64,000 nt of DNA, taken from NCBI GenBank assembly GCA_946800325.1, contig OX326957.1, positions 64,831,570 through 64,895,569 on the forward strand. Direction: 5' to 3'. The stretch's first letter is position 1; each line of letters begins with the position of its first letter. Positions 33,833-45,335 of this stretch are shown here, one piece after another. The translations under genes and the position numbers were made by a program. The notes under the pieces were generated by a model. That model saw nothing but the letters and a program-made list of their open reading frames with translations. It did no database searches and was not told the DNA's origin. This stretch comes from Luzula sylvatica (Eukaryota > Streptophyta > Magnoliopsida > Poales > Juncaceae).

Positions 33833-36800
33833 TCAGCAATGATTCGATCCTTTCTTCTCTTGCATTGCCTCTTTTTCTAGTTTCTTCTTTTCGGCTTCGG
33901 TGAAACGGGCATTCTCTTCTCGTGATTTCTTAAACATGTTCACAAACAATAGTAGAATCGACGTTACTGAAAATATAAAATAAAATTCATGTCAAGTAAA
34001 GTTAATGATACAAGATTAAAAAAACAGTAAGATTGAATTAAACCTTGCTCAAAGGGGCATCGAGCCGGGTCTTCACCGAAATATTGCGCTAACGAATCAG
34101 CACTCCTTCCCTATTTTAAAAAAAAAAAAAAAAAAAAATTGAAAAAGAAAAAAAAAAATAAGAATTGGAACAAGAAAATAATTGCATTAAAAACTGGTAC
34201 TCACGACTTCAGAATATAGCGCAATTAGAGACCTGACATCAGCTTCGGCCGTGTCAAGAAAGCTTTTCAAAGCCTGAAAATTAATAGAATCATAATTGAA
34301 TGAAATTAATATTACTTAAATATAGTTCGTACTTTACAAAAGCCAGAGGAAATGGGGCCGTCGTTATCGGAAGCAGTGAGTTCCTGCTCGACTTTCTCCA
34401 GTCCTTTATTCACCGCTTGCATCTCCTCCGCTACCAACTTCAACTGGATCTGTCCAGTTCCAAATTTCACGAACGTAACTATTAATATTTCTATTTATTG
34501 CATATAAGTATTGTTTGTTTCGTGGTATTATACCTTAGAAGCAGCTTCTAAGTGGTTCAAGTCCTTGTCGAAATCAAGTAGTTGTGGCATTTTCTCAGCC
34601 AGAACCTATTATCAATAAATAATATTAAAAAAATAAATCATCAGAAGATTTTAAGCAATTATATAATACCTTGCATAAATAATGCATTAAAGTGAGTTTA
34701 TTATTTCTGGCGCGCGTGTCAGATAATTTAAGAAGACTATCTAATCTAAATCCAACTGCAGAGCCTGCTCAAAACCAAAATAAACAAATTAATAAATATA
34801 ATATATAATATATAAATGTGAATAGCATTTTGTTAATTAATTAATATTATGTAGCACCTCTTGCGGTGCCTTGGTTCAATGCGTTTCCTAAGGTAAGGAT
34901 CGTTTGCATTATTTGTCTTAGCTTCGCAGACTCCTTTATCTACATAGAGCAAAATAATATGTAAGCATGGATTATAAAATAAAATTGCTTAAAAGTATTA
35001 AATATGTATTATATAAGAATAAGAATTAAGAAAACGGTACTTCTCTAGTTGCGCTATTAATTGTAGTTAAATTAGCACGTAGATCTTCCACCTGTTCGAA
35101 AAGAAATTTAGTGAAACCAAAAAAGAAGAAAATATAGAAAATAATTAATAAAAAAGGAACCTGTGTGGAGAAGGAAATTCTGAAGGAGAAAACTCGTAAC
35201 TTGGACTCTACACGAGGCACTCTCATCAGCTCCAGAAAAAACTGTAATATTTTATTTCTGTATTTAATCTCTAGAGAGAGAGAGAGGGGTTGAAATGCAA
35301 ATATAAAAGTTACCTGTTCACATTTCCCGAGCATGTCTTTGTTCCCAGTGTAATTCTGAAAAAGAGATTTATTATGATCTAGTAAAAAATAAATGCAAAA
35401 AAAAACACGAATTTATTAAGGATCAATAAACAAAATACCCTGAGCATCTCCATTTCTTCTTTGGTAGGGCAAAACTTGATTAGATTCTCCACTTGGTCAT
35501 TGTCCAACACCATCGCGTCCAACGCCAATATCGCATTCTATCCCCAAAACCAACAAAATTAAAATCCATTTTACAATAAATTAAATCAAATAGAAAAAAC
35601 ACGAGCTCACGATCATATCTGGAAGAGGCATCTTAATCTTGGTAAGCATGATTTCGCAATTATTCGCTCTTCTCATATCAACCTTAAAACCATCCAACCG
35701 AAACAAAGATTTCATTAACACATAATACGTATTATAATTATATAAATAGAAGTTCTGAATTTCCATACCAAGTGAACGATCTCAGGTTTACTGACACCAG
35801 CTCCGCGTTTGGGTCCCCCTTTTCCTAACCCAAGCCCCTCGTTAACTACCGCAGTTGAAAACAAGCTCTCGAGTTCGGTAATATCAATTTCGGGTTTCAA
35901 ACCCTCTTGCTTTTGGGAATCGGCCCAAAGACTGCCTTGCATTGCGCGCGTGACTTTGACCCAATGTAAAGGTTTTAGAGGGGCTTTTTTTGGAGGAACT
36001 GGGGTGCCGCGGCCTTTAGTTGTAGATGATGGTAATGGTAGGCCTCTTCCTCTTCCCATGGTAGGTGGTGGTGGGGTCGGTGCGTTTGGTCCGTTTCTGG
36101 GTGGAGGAGGTGGGCCGGATCCAGGTGGTTTGGGTGGTGCTGGAGGTGGAGGACCTTTCGATGGAGTTCGAGGTGGTGGTGGCGGCGGCGGACCTGCTCG
36201 AGGAGGTGGCGGTGGGGGAGGAGGACCTGCTCGAGCAGGAGGAGGAGGTGGTGGTGAAGGGGCTGCTCGAGAAGGTGCTCTTGGTGGAGGAGGAGGTGGT
36301 GGCGAGGGGGCTTTGGGAGGAGGAGGAGGAGGAGGAGGAGGAGGAGGGGGTGCTCGAAATGCCCCATTAGGAGGAGGAGGTCTTGTGGTCCCCAAGGATG
36401 GTGGTGGCGGTGGAGGAGGAGGAGGTGAAGATCTTCTGGTCCCCGAGGATGGTGGAGGTGGTGGTGACGGTGGTGGTGGAGTCGATGAGGGTGGCTTCGA
36501 AGGAGATGGACTTAAAGTTCGAGGTGGAGGAGGTGGTGGTGGCGGTGGCGGTGGTGCTGATATTGGAGATCTTGGCGGTACCGGAGGAGGAGGGAGAGAA
36601 AGATTACCAACACTACTACTACCATCATTCGAACTCCCACTCTGACTCCTCTCATTATCCGAAACCGAAGAACTCATAGTCTCCTCATCGTCAGAATCCA
36701 TCGCTGACACCGTCGGAACGACACGAACCCCTTCATTCCTCCTCTTCCCATTATTATTACTCTTCCTATCACTAACCATGAGTTTCTGCAGCGAATTCTC

Positions 36801-38148
36801 CGACAATTCCTTCAGCAACAAAAGTGCCGCGTCTTCTCCACCTTGCAACCACTCGATCCCGCTAAAAAGCTCTTGAACCCTCGAAAACGCTTCGATCGGT
36901 AACCCCCCTTTCATGTCCCCGTTCAATGCCGTCATGGGCCCTCTCGGCGGGGATACGCTCTCCACATCGCAAAACAACACCTCTGCACGGAAATTTCTCG
37001 GGTAGCGTTCTTTCGAGTCCCATAAGATATCCACGTCGTCAGAGTTGAGCATGAGTATGTTTGATCGAATGAACGCAGTGTTGAACATTATGCGAAACAT
37101 CATCACTTCCTTTTCTGGGTCCAACTCGAGATGTACGCATTCCAGTACAACGTCTCCTTGCACCCAACATTGTATATCGATTTTTATTACATCACAATCC
37201 CCCTATATCAAAATAATTATAATAATTCCATCATGTTAAGCCATTACAAATCATATAATTGAATAGTAAAAAGAAAAGAGTATTTATTACTTGTCGATAG
37301 TGGCGTAATGCTTTCTTTCGTGGCATGGAGAAAAGCATTTCGGTTGGACCGTTTTTCTTGCCCAAGAAGCTTCTTCCAAAAATGCGTACCAGTGGTCTAG
37401 AACCATTGACCGAATCAAAGCTCGGTACGGCTCTAAGAATGAGGCAGTCTAAAGAGAGGGCCCGTTCGTCAGGAGGCCATTCAGGAGAAATATTCCTCCT
37501 CGCCACGTATTGTAAGTACCTGAGCTGACTTGGCAACGGATTAAGCGCGGATAATAACTGTATAAACCCTTTAGGGGCTTCTCTGTGTACAATTTCTAGG
37601 GTTTTTTGCTCCCCACTATGTACCTTTTGAAAGATTAAGATGCACGAGAGGAGGAGGGCTAAGAGTGGCCATCCTCCTCTCTCGCAATGGAGAAGAATTA
37701 TGTTTTGATTGTTTCCAGAAGAGAGCCAATGGTTGCAGAGTCGCAGGAAGTGTTGGATGAGAGAGAGAGGGAGAATTGGGCAACCTTCATAATGACGAGG
37801 GTATTCGATTACGGTGATTTCGAATTGGGCCAGAGTGTTGGCGAAATGGCTTCGTTTGTCTCCGTCTCTGAAATTGCAAGCTAGGAATGAAGATTCGGGG
37901 AATTGCTCATGCAGATCTGTTATGGTTTCTTGTAGATACAGACTGTAGATTCCATTTGAGAGAACTTCGGTAGAGAAGCATGAATCGAATACTGTGAGAG
38001 CAAATAAGAGATAATTTTATTAGAACGAGTAATAATTATGGATGATATAATAAGGAAGTTATGATAAAAGCTTACTGTAGACTCGATCGATGAATTCGAG
38101 CAATCCATCAGGCGGTCGCTTGTAGAAGAATCTACTTAAAAGTGACAT
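33833..38148 (-). CDS. Class II formin with PTEN-like, C2, FH1 and FH2 domains, 1062 aa
   Basis: Nucleates actin filaments. Fifteen exons (high to low): 38148-38076, 37991-37291, 37202-35769, 35682-35611, 35537-35439, 35355-35314, 35241-35161, 35091-35041, 34939-34858, 34764-34670, 34605-34534, 34449-34333, 34273-34205, 34110-34044, 33966-33833; 3189 nt, all GT-AG, one frame. PTEN-like domain at about 1-195 starts MSLLSRFFYKRPPDGLLEF; its loop is HCERGGWP, lacking the phosphatase CX5R arginine, as known in plant class II formins. C2 follows to about 345, Pro-rich FH1 at about 462-660, FH2 from KKAPLKPLHW (about 663) with GNALNQGTARGSAVGF, ending in a charged tail. It resembles Arabidopsis FH14/FH20-type proteins. 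The plus-strand Gly-rich frame over FH1 is a shadow. Confidence 0.95.
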
Positions 38149-38330
38149 CGCATTCGGATCGAAATTCGATGCTGATACTAACTAAAACTAGTGCAAACTG
38201 AAAGTCTGAAACGAAAATCACCAAAATCAATATGTAACAGCACACTTTTAGAGAGAAGTAAAGCATAGAAAACCTAGACGAAGAAATGAAGAAGCAAAAC
38301 AATAAGTACCTCCGGTATCTTCCGCCGGAT
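38149..38330 (-). promoter_or_regulatory. Formin 5' leader with possible leader intron
   Basis: On the minus strand CGGAG|GTACTTATTG (near 38311) and a pyrimidine-rich TTTTCGTTTCAG (near 38210) could bound a ~100-bp intron in the 5' untranslated region. Seen from splice motifs only; not confirmed by a reading frame. Confidence 0.35.
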
Positions 38331-38940
38331 TCCCGCCGTATCTCCGGCGAAACGAAAGCAGGCACGGAGTTCCGAGCTCTTGTACTGTAGTGGGAAGTGG
38401 AGTGACCGATTTGCCGAACCCAAATAGTCGTACGGGGTTTGGGGTTTGGAACTGGTAAGAAGGGGGAACAAAACAGGTCCAATATGAAATGGATACTCTT
38501 TTTTATCGCGCCCGAACCCGATACTCTGACTCCTCTGGAGTACGTTAATTTGTATGTTATATGTAGTGAGTCATTGAAAAGCCTATTTGTAGGATTGCTA
38601 CACAAATACTGTAGAGATGTGTACGCATATTTTCTAGATGAGGTGTCTAATAATTTAGCTCATAAATGTGGTTTATTATTGATGGCGGATTCTTAGGACG
38701 CGCTCAAAAATTCAAATTTGCTAGATCCTTGATTACGTTAGTGAGACTGAACAGGTAAATAGTATTAAATTATGATTCGTCTAATTACATTTCATTGATT
38801 CGGAGAAATTGTGTTTCCTTTTAGGTTAGTTGGTATGTTAATTATAGGTTACATATGTATTCAGCGTAGTGACGCATATTGACAACATTTTGATTCTATA
38901 TGTGTTCAACAAAATGACGAATCTTAACAATAATATTTTG
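38331..38940. other. Formin upstream region, no other gene seen
   Basis: Short frames in both strands (for example 38132-38605 minus) show no domain. This stretch is expected to hold the formin promoter. Confidence 0.4.
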
Positions 38941-38964
38941 GAGAGTTTGACTATCATAATCAGT

Positions 38965-39115
38965 GTTTCAGAAATCGGTTTTGACGGCCGACTAATCGAC
39001 GATTAATCGCTAGTCGATGGTCCGCCGTCTCGATAATTTCTTGGCTGTTTGTGCTTAGCGGATTTCCGCCAAGCGTCCGCCCAGACCGTCAAGCCACCGC
39101 CGAACCAATTTTTAC
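38965..39115. mobile_element. Single transposon terminus (GACGGCCGACTAATCG type)
   Basis: A GC-rich block with GTTTCAGAAATCGG, CCGACTAATCGACGATTAATCG and CCGCC motifs looks like one end of a DNA transposon. It is cut off near 39115 by an A-rich tract and a family C MITE. Confidence 0.35.
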
Positions 39116-39159
39116 AAAAAAAAAATAAATTTGGCCAAATTTTTTTTTTGTACTAAAAA

Positions 39160-39262
39160 TCAAAAAATCAAAAAAAAATTCACGCAGGCAAAATATACTA
39201 ATGATATTAGCAAAATGTACTATTTAAATGAACAAAATATACTAATGATATTAGCGAGGACA
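39160..39262. mobile_element. MITE family C, partial copy
   Basis: Contains TTCACGCAGGCAAAATATAC and repeated AATGATATTAGCAAAAT, matching the left half of 22884-23142. Confidence 0.55.
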
Positions 39263-39281
39263 AATAAGATATCAAAAACTT

Positions 39282-39353
39282 TTCCATTTTCGAGCTTCAT
39301 CGTTGGAGTTCCATTTTCGAGCTTCATCGTTGGAGTTCCATTCTTGAGCTTCA
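39282..39353. repeat. 30-bp tandem repeat, about 2.4 copies
   Basis: Unit CCATTTTCGAGCTTCATCGT plus TGGAGTT, repeated from 39285, 39313 and 39340. Confidence 0.8.
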
Positions 39354-39540
39354 TTATTCACCTCCACACGACGATCAAACAAGGACAAAACGATGAAGAT
39401 CGTTTATGCCACGACAATGACGACAAGGTCAATTTTGACCACGACAAGGACGGCAAATGAGAGGTAAATGTCATGACAACGATGACGAAGAGCTCGTATC
39501 GACCATGACAATATCCAAGCTCCATACCTACTCTCGAGAC

Positions 39541-40641
39541 TACATCCATGATGATGGATCAAAATGCACCGCAATCCAAGAAGAACAACCGATAAAGACG
39601 GTGTACAAGGTAAGATAGCGGTGACGGCCGACGAGTACGCCAAACCATGAGGAAGAAAATGAAGGAAATACAGTTACATATCAACTAGTAGATTGTACAC
39701 ATGAGGATATAGGAACGTACGTGTTCGTCGGAACGATTGTATGCACAATAAGATTATACAAATCTGACAGAAATTACATAGTTCGTCATGACGCACCATC
39801 TGGTCCGTCATGACGCACAGTAATGTATTTATGTGTAGGCCAATATGTGAGTATACCATCGTGACGCACCATCAAGTGCGTCATGATGGTGGTACGTCAT
39901 GACGCACAGTATTGTTCGTCATGACGGAGCACAATTGTAACGGCTAGATCTAGTACTCAAGACACGTGTGTCATGACGCACCATATCGTGCGTCATGACG
40001 CACTGTGATCCAAATTATGAATTAGCAGTTTTGATACACATTAATGCCCTATTAATGGAGTCTTTGATTATAAGATCTGGACATTCATTCCTTCTTCTTC
40101 CTGGTTCATTCTTCCAGAAAGAACATACTTGTGAGACAAGTTAAAAGAGAGAAAGGGAGATTGAATCTTGAGCAAGTTTACGACGATTTTAGAAGAATTG
40201 TGCATAACCGAGAGACGAGGCTCACGGTGGATATGAGTAGAGGAATCTCAACTGAGATTCTCTGGTGTGATCAATCTCGAGCAAGGTCAAAAACGAATCG
40301 GATCATATCCGGTTGTATTCGACAAATTGAAGTTTCGAGCAAGGTGTCGCGAATCGTGCGGGCGTGAGAGGCACGTGTTACCGGAATCGAAGCGAGCAAA
40401 GCAACTATGCAGTCAACTCGTCTCCGTGATCAATTTCACACGGTATGATTCTCTATGAATTAAGAGTTAATTTCATAGGTAGTTACACATAGTTTAAGAT
40501 TTGTACGATCGGATCCGTGACGTGGTCCTCGAGATCGTGTTGGACCAGATCTCACAATCCGCTGCGCGGGACTCGGTAGTAACGTCGATACCGTACAGAA
40601 GGATGGCTACATCCATGATGATGGATCAAAATGCACCGCAA
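39541..40641. repeat. 35-bp identical direct repeat bracketing the TGACG array
   Basis: The sequence at 39540-39574 is repeated without change at 40607-40641 (core CATGATGATGGATCAAAATG). The second copy follows an ATG and could be read as MATSMMMDQNAPQTM. The segment between may be a relic of a larger element. Confidence 0.6.
39783..40003. promoter_or_regulatory. Array of palindromic CGTCATGACG motifs
   Basis: Eight units of (TG)CGTCATGACGCAC in about 220 bp, six or more with both TGACG half-sites. TGACG is the core bound by TGA-type bZIP factors (as-1 type elements; family knowledge). Spacing is irregular and the intervening DNA is unrelated, so this is neither a CRISPR nor a simple satellite. 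Confidence 0.6.
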
Positions 40642-40860
40642 ACCATGTTGACGACAAACCCTAACAAGAGTTACTTTCTTTTTCTTAGGATTGTTAATTG
40701 GAACATGTGCAAGTTGTAATGAAACTAATTTTTTAATTTTATTTTGTTTTTTTCCCTAAGCAATGTTATTTTATGTAATTAATTTGCTTAATATATCATG
40801 TAACTATAAATTACAATTAAAAAAAAATTAGATATTAATAATCTAAAAGGAAATTGGTCG
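40010..40860. other. Sequence downstream of the TGACG array, no gene supported
   Basis: Three short frames (40131-40367, 40267-40458, 40501-40719) overlap in different phases over sequence that has codon-like composition to about 40720. No domain is recognised. It could be the leader and start of an unclassified element. Confidence 0.35.
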
Positions 40861-41195
40861 AATACCAAGGTGGAGCAAGGTGAAGCATCTGCATCTCCAG
40901 CTAGGCAAGGAATTCTTTCTCTTTCCCCTTGCAATTTAAATATGATAAAACTGGTAGTAATTTTGAATAATGGTAAATTGGCTTAAGATTCTTACCGTGA
41001 TGATTGAACATTAGAATAATGACATATGTGCAATCATACTTCAGCAAATAATGTCATTTTCATGGTCAGTGCAAATAATGCACTTTATTCATTTGTAAAA
41101 ATATCATAATAATTATTATATTATATAATAATTATAGTTTACTAATACTTATATTATAATAAAATAATTCTTCACATAGTTCACAGAGTTCATAT
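40861..41195. other. AT-rich intergenic, nothing recognised
   Basis: No gene or repeat boundary seen. Confidence 0.4.
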
Positions 41196-41208
41196 TATAT
41201 ATATATAT

Positions 41209-41410
41209 GAGGGATGCTAACCTACTTAATTAAGTACCAAATGTTTGGTACTTAATGATTTTTAACCATTAGATTTGCATTGAAATTTGTGTTTTTTCAT
41301 AATGATCATGAAATTTTGTGCACATCATTAAATGCACACAAGTCTCAATACGAATCCAATGGTTAAAAATCATTAAATAACAAAACGTTGGTACTTAATT
41401 AAGTAGGTTA

Positions 41411-41411
<1 letters not shown>
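41209..41411. mobile_element. MITE family A, copy 2
   Basis: Palindromic: GCTAACCTACTTAATTAAGT at the left and the inverse at the right, bordered by (TA)n on the left and (CA)n on the right. Confidence 0.8.

Positions 41412-41444
<33 letters not shown>
41412..41444. repeat. (CA)n microsatellite between two family A MITEs
   Basis: About 16 CA units. Confidence 0.9.
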
Positions 41445-41446
<2 letters not shown>

Positions 41447-41448
<2 letters not shown>

Positions 41449-41620
41449 GGGAGACTAACCTACTTAATTAAGTATCAAACTTTTGGTACTTAATGATTTT
41501 TAGCCATTGGATTTGCATTGAGATTTGTGTTTTTTCATGATGATCAAGAAATTTTGTGCATATTATTAAATGCACAAATCTCAATGCAAATCCAATAACT
41601 AAAAAACATTAAGTACCAAA
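41447..41620. mobile_element. MITE family A, copy 3, right end truncated
   Basis: Same left end as copy 2 (GACTAACCTACTTAATTAAG). The right arm stops at AAGTACCAAA and runs into (TA)n, so the last ~18 bp are missing. Confidence 0.75.
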
Positions 41621-42014
41621 TATATATATATTCCAACATCTTATAATATTCAAAACAAACCGTATAATTACTAATTCCAAAACTTTTTACTCTTTCATCT
41701 TATAATCCAATTCCGCTTGCCAAACTGCACAAGATTTTTTTATACCCAAAAGGTTAGGGGCCTTTTTAAAATGTCAGAAACATAGGATGATTTTTTAAAA
41801 TTCTCCAATTAAAAAATGGTTTGATATGATGCCCCTCACACTCACTTAAATGTCATTGATGCGTCAATCGAGGATATTTAAATGGACTCATTAACACTAA
41901 ACTCAATGGTATTGATTGAATTAATTCAATCAAGGGGTGTATTAAACACTCTCGATTGATGAATCAATGATGTTGAAGTGAGAGTGGAGAGCATATTATA
42001 TTTTCCCAGTTTAA

Positions 42015-42348
42015 AACCCAATGATCTGTTCGGCACATGAAATTATAATGGAATGATGAAAGATAATGGAAAAAATAATTTTATTCTGCCGAACAATGTT
42101 GGAAGAAAATATAATATAGTGGTTTAACTTTATTCAATGAGGGAAATTGAAAAGTGGTACAAGATGCTATAAAGGAATTTTTCTCTTCCTCTCTCTCATC
42201 GTTTCCAATAAAAAATATTCATTTTTTTACTTCCACTCTTTCACTATTTAATCTCCCAAACACATTTGAAATAAAATAGAAAATAGAATTTTATTTCTTT
42301 CATTTTTTTTCACTTTACCTTTATTTCATGTGTTACCGAACGAATACT
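42015..42348. mobile_element. MITE with GTTCGG...CCGAAC ends
   Basis: Left GTTCGGCACATGAAATTATA and the right end, inverted, GTTCGGTAACACATGAAATAA are similar inverted termini about 330 bp apart. The interior is AT-rich. Target duplication not resolved. Confidence 0.5.
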
Positions 42349-42771
42349 AAGGATGTGTTTGGATTGCGGTAATGTGAGATTATCACGGTAATCATATTTT
42401 TGAAAGGTGATTTTCGACAATCACCGTTAATAGGTTAGGGCCTTTTTAAAAATGTCACAAAAATAGGATATTTTTTTTTAAATTCTCCAATTTAAAACCC
42501 TAATGGTAAGTCAACTAAAAACTTTTGAGCCCAAATTGATTAAAATAGTATTCAAATTAATAAAAAAATATTAAAAATTTCAAATGCTTTTTAGCTAAAT
42601 GCCAAACAAAAATTTACAGATTACAGATATTACAGAAAAATCAACTGAATTTTAGCATCCAACATTTACTTCTCTAACTATAAAAAAATATGTCGCAGAA
42701 TCAATTCATAAACCCGAAAGTATAAGAGAAGAAATAACATTGTTCTTGTTAATGGCATGATCGAACAATCA

Positions 42772-43451
42772 TTAATTTTTTTCGAGAAGCTCCTTAAGCA
42801 TTCCACTTTCCAGCGCGATAGCAGTTTCTTCAGAATCACCAACATGCTGGCCATTGATGAAAACTTGCGGCACCATGTAGCTGCCAAATGAATCGAGAAG
42901 CACCCTTTGAATCTCTCGCCCATCCCCTTCATTGTAACAACACAAACTCATCAGAATTTAACGATCAAAGTTGGAATTTAAATTGCGGAATAATAATTTT
43001 CACATGTTTTTAGAATGGTTCAAAATTATGGAACAAAAGGGGGGAAATTCAAGGGGTAAGGAACAAATTACTTCGGTCGTCGAGTTCGACTACAAAGGGC
43101 TTCTCCTCGAGTTTTTCGAAGATCTCCTTGACCTCTACTGCGTACCTACATGACAAAAAAGAGAGCCAAAAATAGTTGAATTTCCCATTGACGAGTTTTC
43201 AATCGTTGAGGTTAATCATCAGACAAAATGATATCCAATTCAATTATGAGAGAGTGGGAGAGATATTACGAGCAATTGATTTTGGAGAAGATGGCGATGC
43301 GCTGAGAGTACACGATGTTATGGACGAAGGCCCCCGACCTATACAAGGCATCAGCCCGTTTCGACGCGCATCCGAGAAACACAATCAGAAGACACGCCGC
43401 CGCAAAGGCAGACGATCGTCTCAGTCTTGGCGGAGCTCCGATGCTGATCAT
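42772..43451 (-). CDS. Glutaredoxin, GRXC3/C4-like, 136 aa, atypical CSYA active site
   Basis: A thiol oxidoreductase of the thioredoxin fold with an N-terminal secretory signal (RRSSAFAAACLLIVFLG, residues 11-27). Exons 43451-43270, 43145-43072, 42926-42772 (182+74+155 = 411 nt) join with GT-AG and one frame. Seen: AFVHNIVYSQRIAIFSKINC, active site CSYA at 60-63 split by the first intron (phase 2), VKEIFEKLEEKPFVVELDDR, and MVPQVFINGQHVG near the GSH-binding cis-Pro. The C-terminus is short (ESGMLKELLEKN). Arabidopsis GRXC3/C4 carry CPYC at this place; here the second Cys is Ala and the Thr before VPQVF is Met. It should act, if at all, by a monothiol mechanism. No inactivating break is seen. 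Confidence 0.9.
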
Positions 43452-43559
43452 CTTCGATTGAGAGAATTGGGACCGAACTGTCAGCGAACAGGGATTTACT
43501 TATTTTTGGGTTGATTTTACGTATTTGGGAACTGAATTGCCGTTATCTTCATAATGGTA

Positions 43560-44046
43560 AAGGTAAACCCAATTTGTTTTAACAAAAACAAAGCCTATAT
43601 TTGAATTGTCGTTTTATTGACATAGTTAGTTATATTGCATGCGTTCAAAATGTAATAGGTGTTTCAAATGGATGGTCCATATTGTGATTAATTATGATTA
43701 TTCATAATTAATGTTTAATTAAATGTGGATCATTCATTCTAAACACCTATAATTTTGAATCTAGACACATACATGCACTATAAGTCTATAACTAACTATG
43801 TAAATATGTTTTTCGATTGGACAAACCGAGCATGGTTCTGGGTGTATAACTAAACAAACCCATGATTCACGGAGATCAACATTATTATCTTACCTCCCAA
43901 CTAAACATGAAAACAATATCTCAAATCTATAAATAAATTTATAAGTTTTTTCTAATAAAAATATGATGTCATCTTTGATAACATATACATACTCCATTGA
44001 TGAAGTCTAATTATAATTACAGGCATAATTGATGGTGTCCAAAATA
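43560..44046. other. AT-rich sequence upstream of the glutaredoxin gene
   Basis: No gene seen. A loose inverted repeat around TTAATTATGATTATTCATAATTAA (near 43688-43710, shown by position) is a local palindrome. Confidence 0.4.
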
Positions 44047-44320
44047 GAGCTGACAATAAGCCGAGTTCGAACGAGCTTAATCTAGCTCGAGTTCGGCTCA
44101 AACCAGCTCGGTTCGCTCCTGATTCGAATCAACTCGGCTAGGTTCAAACTTAGCTCGAGTCAGTTCGGCTCGGTTCGAACTCGAGCTGTTTCGAATCTGG
44201 TTCGAACTGGCTCGGTTCCGCTCGAGTTCCTTCGAGTCAGATTTCGAACGAGATTTTTGTGCACGACTGCGAGCCGAATTCGAAGGAACGTCTATCTTCG
44301 AGAATTTTTGCCAATCCTAG
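44047..44320. mobile_element. Single hAT-type terminus (GAGCTCG/TTCGAAC-rich)
   Basis: Starts GAGCTGACAATAAGCCGAGT and carries many GCTCGGTTCG, GAGTTCG and TCGAACG motifs, like the subterminal regions at 13080 and 14760. No partner end nearby, so it is probably a truncated element. Confidence 0.5.
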
Positions 44321-45170
44321 TTCAAAAGAACAAAGAAATAAAAACCATGTACAAAACAACTATAAACTCACAACATGATTAAAGAAAATTTTTACTTTGC
44401 CCATATTTCACCACAACACCATCTATATTCTAATTAACACACACAATTAACATGATAATGAAGAACAAATATACAGGGCATATTGATTTGAGAAATTTTA
44501 GAACACATGAATATTATCAAATTAACTTTTGGGTGGAATCTAAGGTAGGGTACATGACTTCTATAAAAAAACTGATTATTTTAGAACTAATTTTAACCTA
44601 GAAATGCTACATTAGCATTATTACTAAACAATTTAAAACAACTGTAATTTTGGTAGTTCTTAAGATGCTTTGTTTGGATCCTCCACTCTGCGTATGGCGT
44701 TCATTGTGGCTACCCGTCATCTGCGGATCCCACAAAATAAATGACATAAATGAAGATCATTCATGTGGCCCGCCACGAAGAAGTTGTATTTCTCGATGCA
44801 AGCCCAACGAACTTGTGCATCAGGGGGCACCAATATAAACATGCATATGTATGTGTATATAGAGAAAAACGAGGATATTTAGGGATTCTTTGGATGACGG
44901 GAGTATTCTCTAGTCAAGTGTAGGATATTAATAGTTTTCCAAATTTTTGCCGGTACATGTTTGGATGCTAATTAGGATTCGATCGAAGAATTTTAAATTA
45001 AAAAATCTCTAGGATATATGCACAGTAGTGTCACAAGATATTAAATTGTTTCTTTAGTCTTAATTGGAAAAAAAATTACTAGTTAAAGTGCGTTAAGTTG
45101 ATTGACAAATTTATTTTGAAAAATGTAAGGATAATTATACTTTTATAAATTTTTGTTGTTGTTGAGAATA
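44321..45170. other. Intergenic, no gene supported
   Basis: A GC-richer stretch at 44640-44830 has a short open frame but no recognisable content; the remainder is AT-rich. Confidence 0.35.
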
Positions 45171-45204
45171 TAAAAATGTTAGGCCGAGTGAATAACTCGA
45201 CGCT

Positions 45205-45335
45205 TATCAACACATAAATGTGGTCTCGGGTCGTCTGGTGAGAGGAAGTCCAAAGGAAAGTGCCTTTCCAAGAAGAAATTTTTTATTCCATGTCTCTAGT
45301 TCGAGTCGAACGGGAATATATGTGTTGATCTTTCC
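45205..45335 (+). mobile_element. Possible tRNA-derived SINE
   Basis: TGGTCTCGGGTCGTCTGGTG (A-box-like) and TAGTTCGAGTCGAAC (B-box-like, near 45297) could form an RNA polymerase III promoter, though the spacing of about 75 bp is longer than usual. Weak. Confidence 0.2.

Noticed and set aside
35809..36645. 278-codon Gly-rich open frame on the plus strand
   Set aside because: It is the complement of the (CCN)n proline-rich FH1 region of the formin exon; GGN codons read backwards always stay open. No other support.
39783..40003. CRISPR-like array
   Set aside because: Repeats are short palindromes with irregular spacing from about 14 to 55 bp, in plant nuclear DNA, without cas genes.
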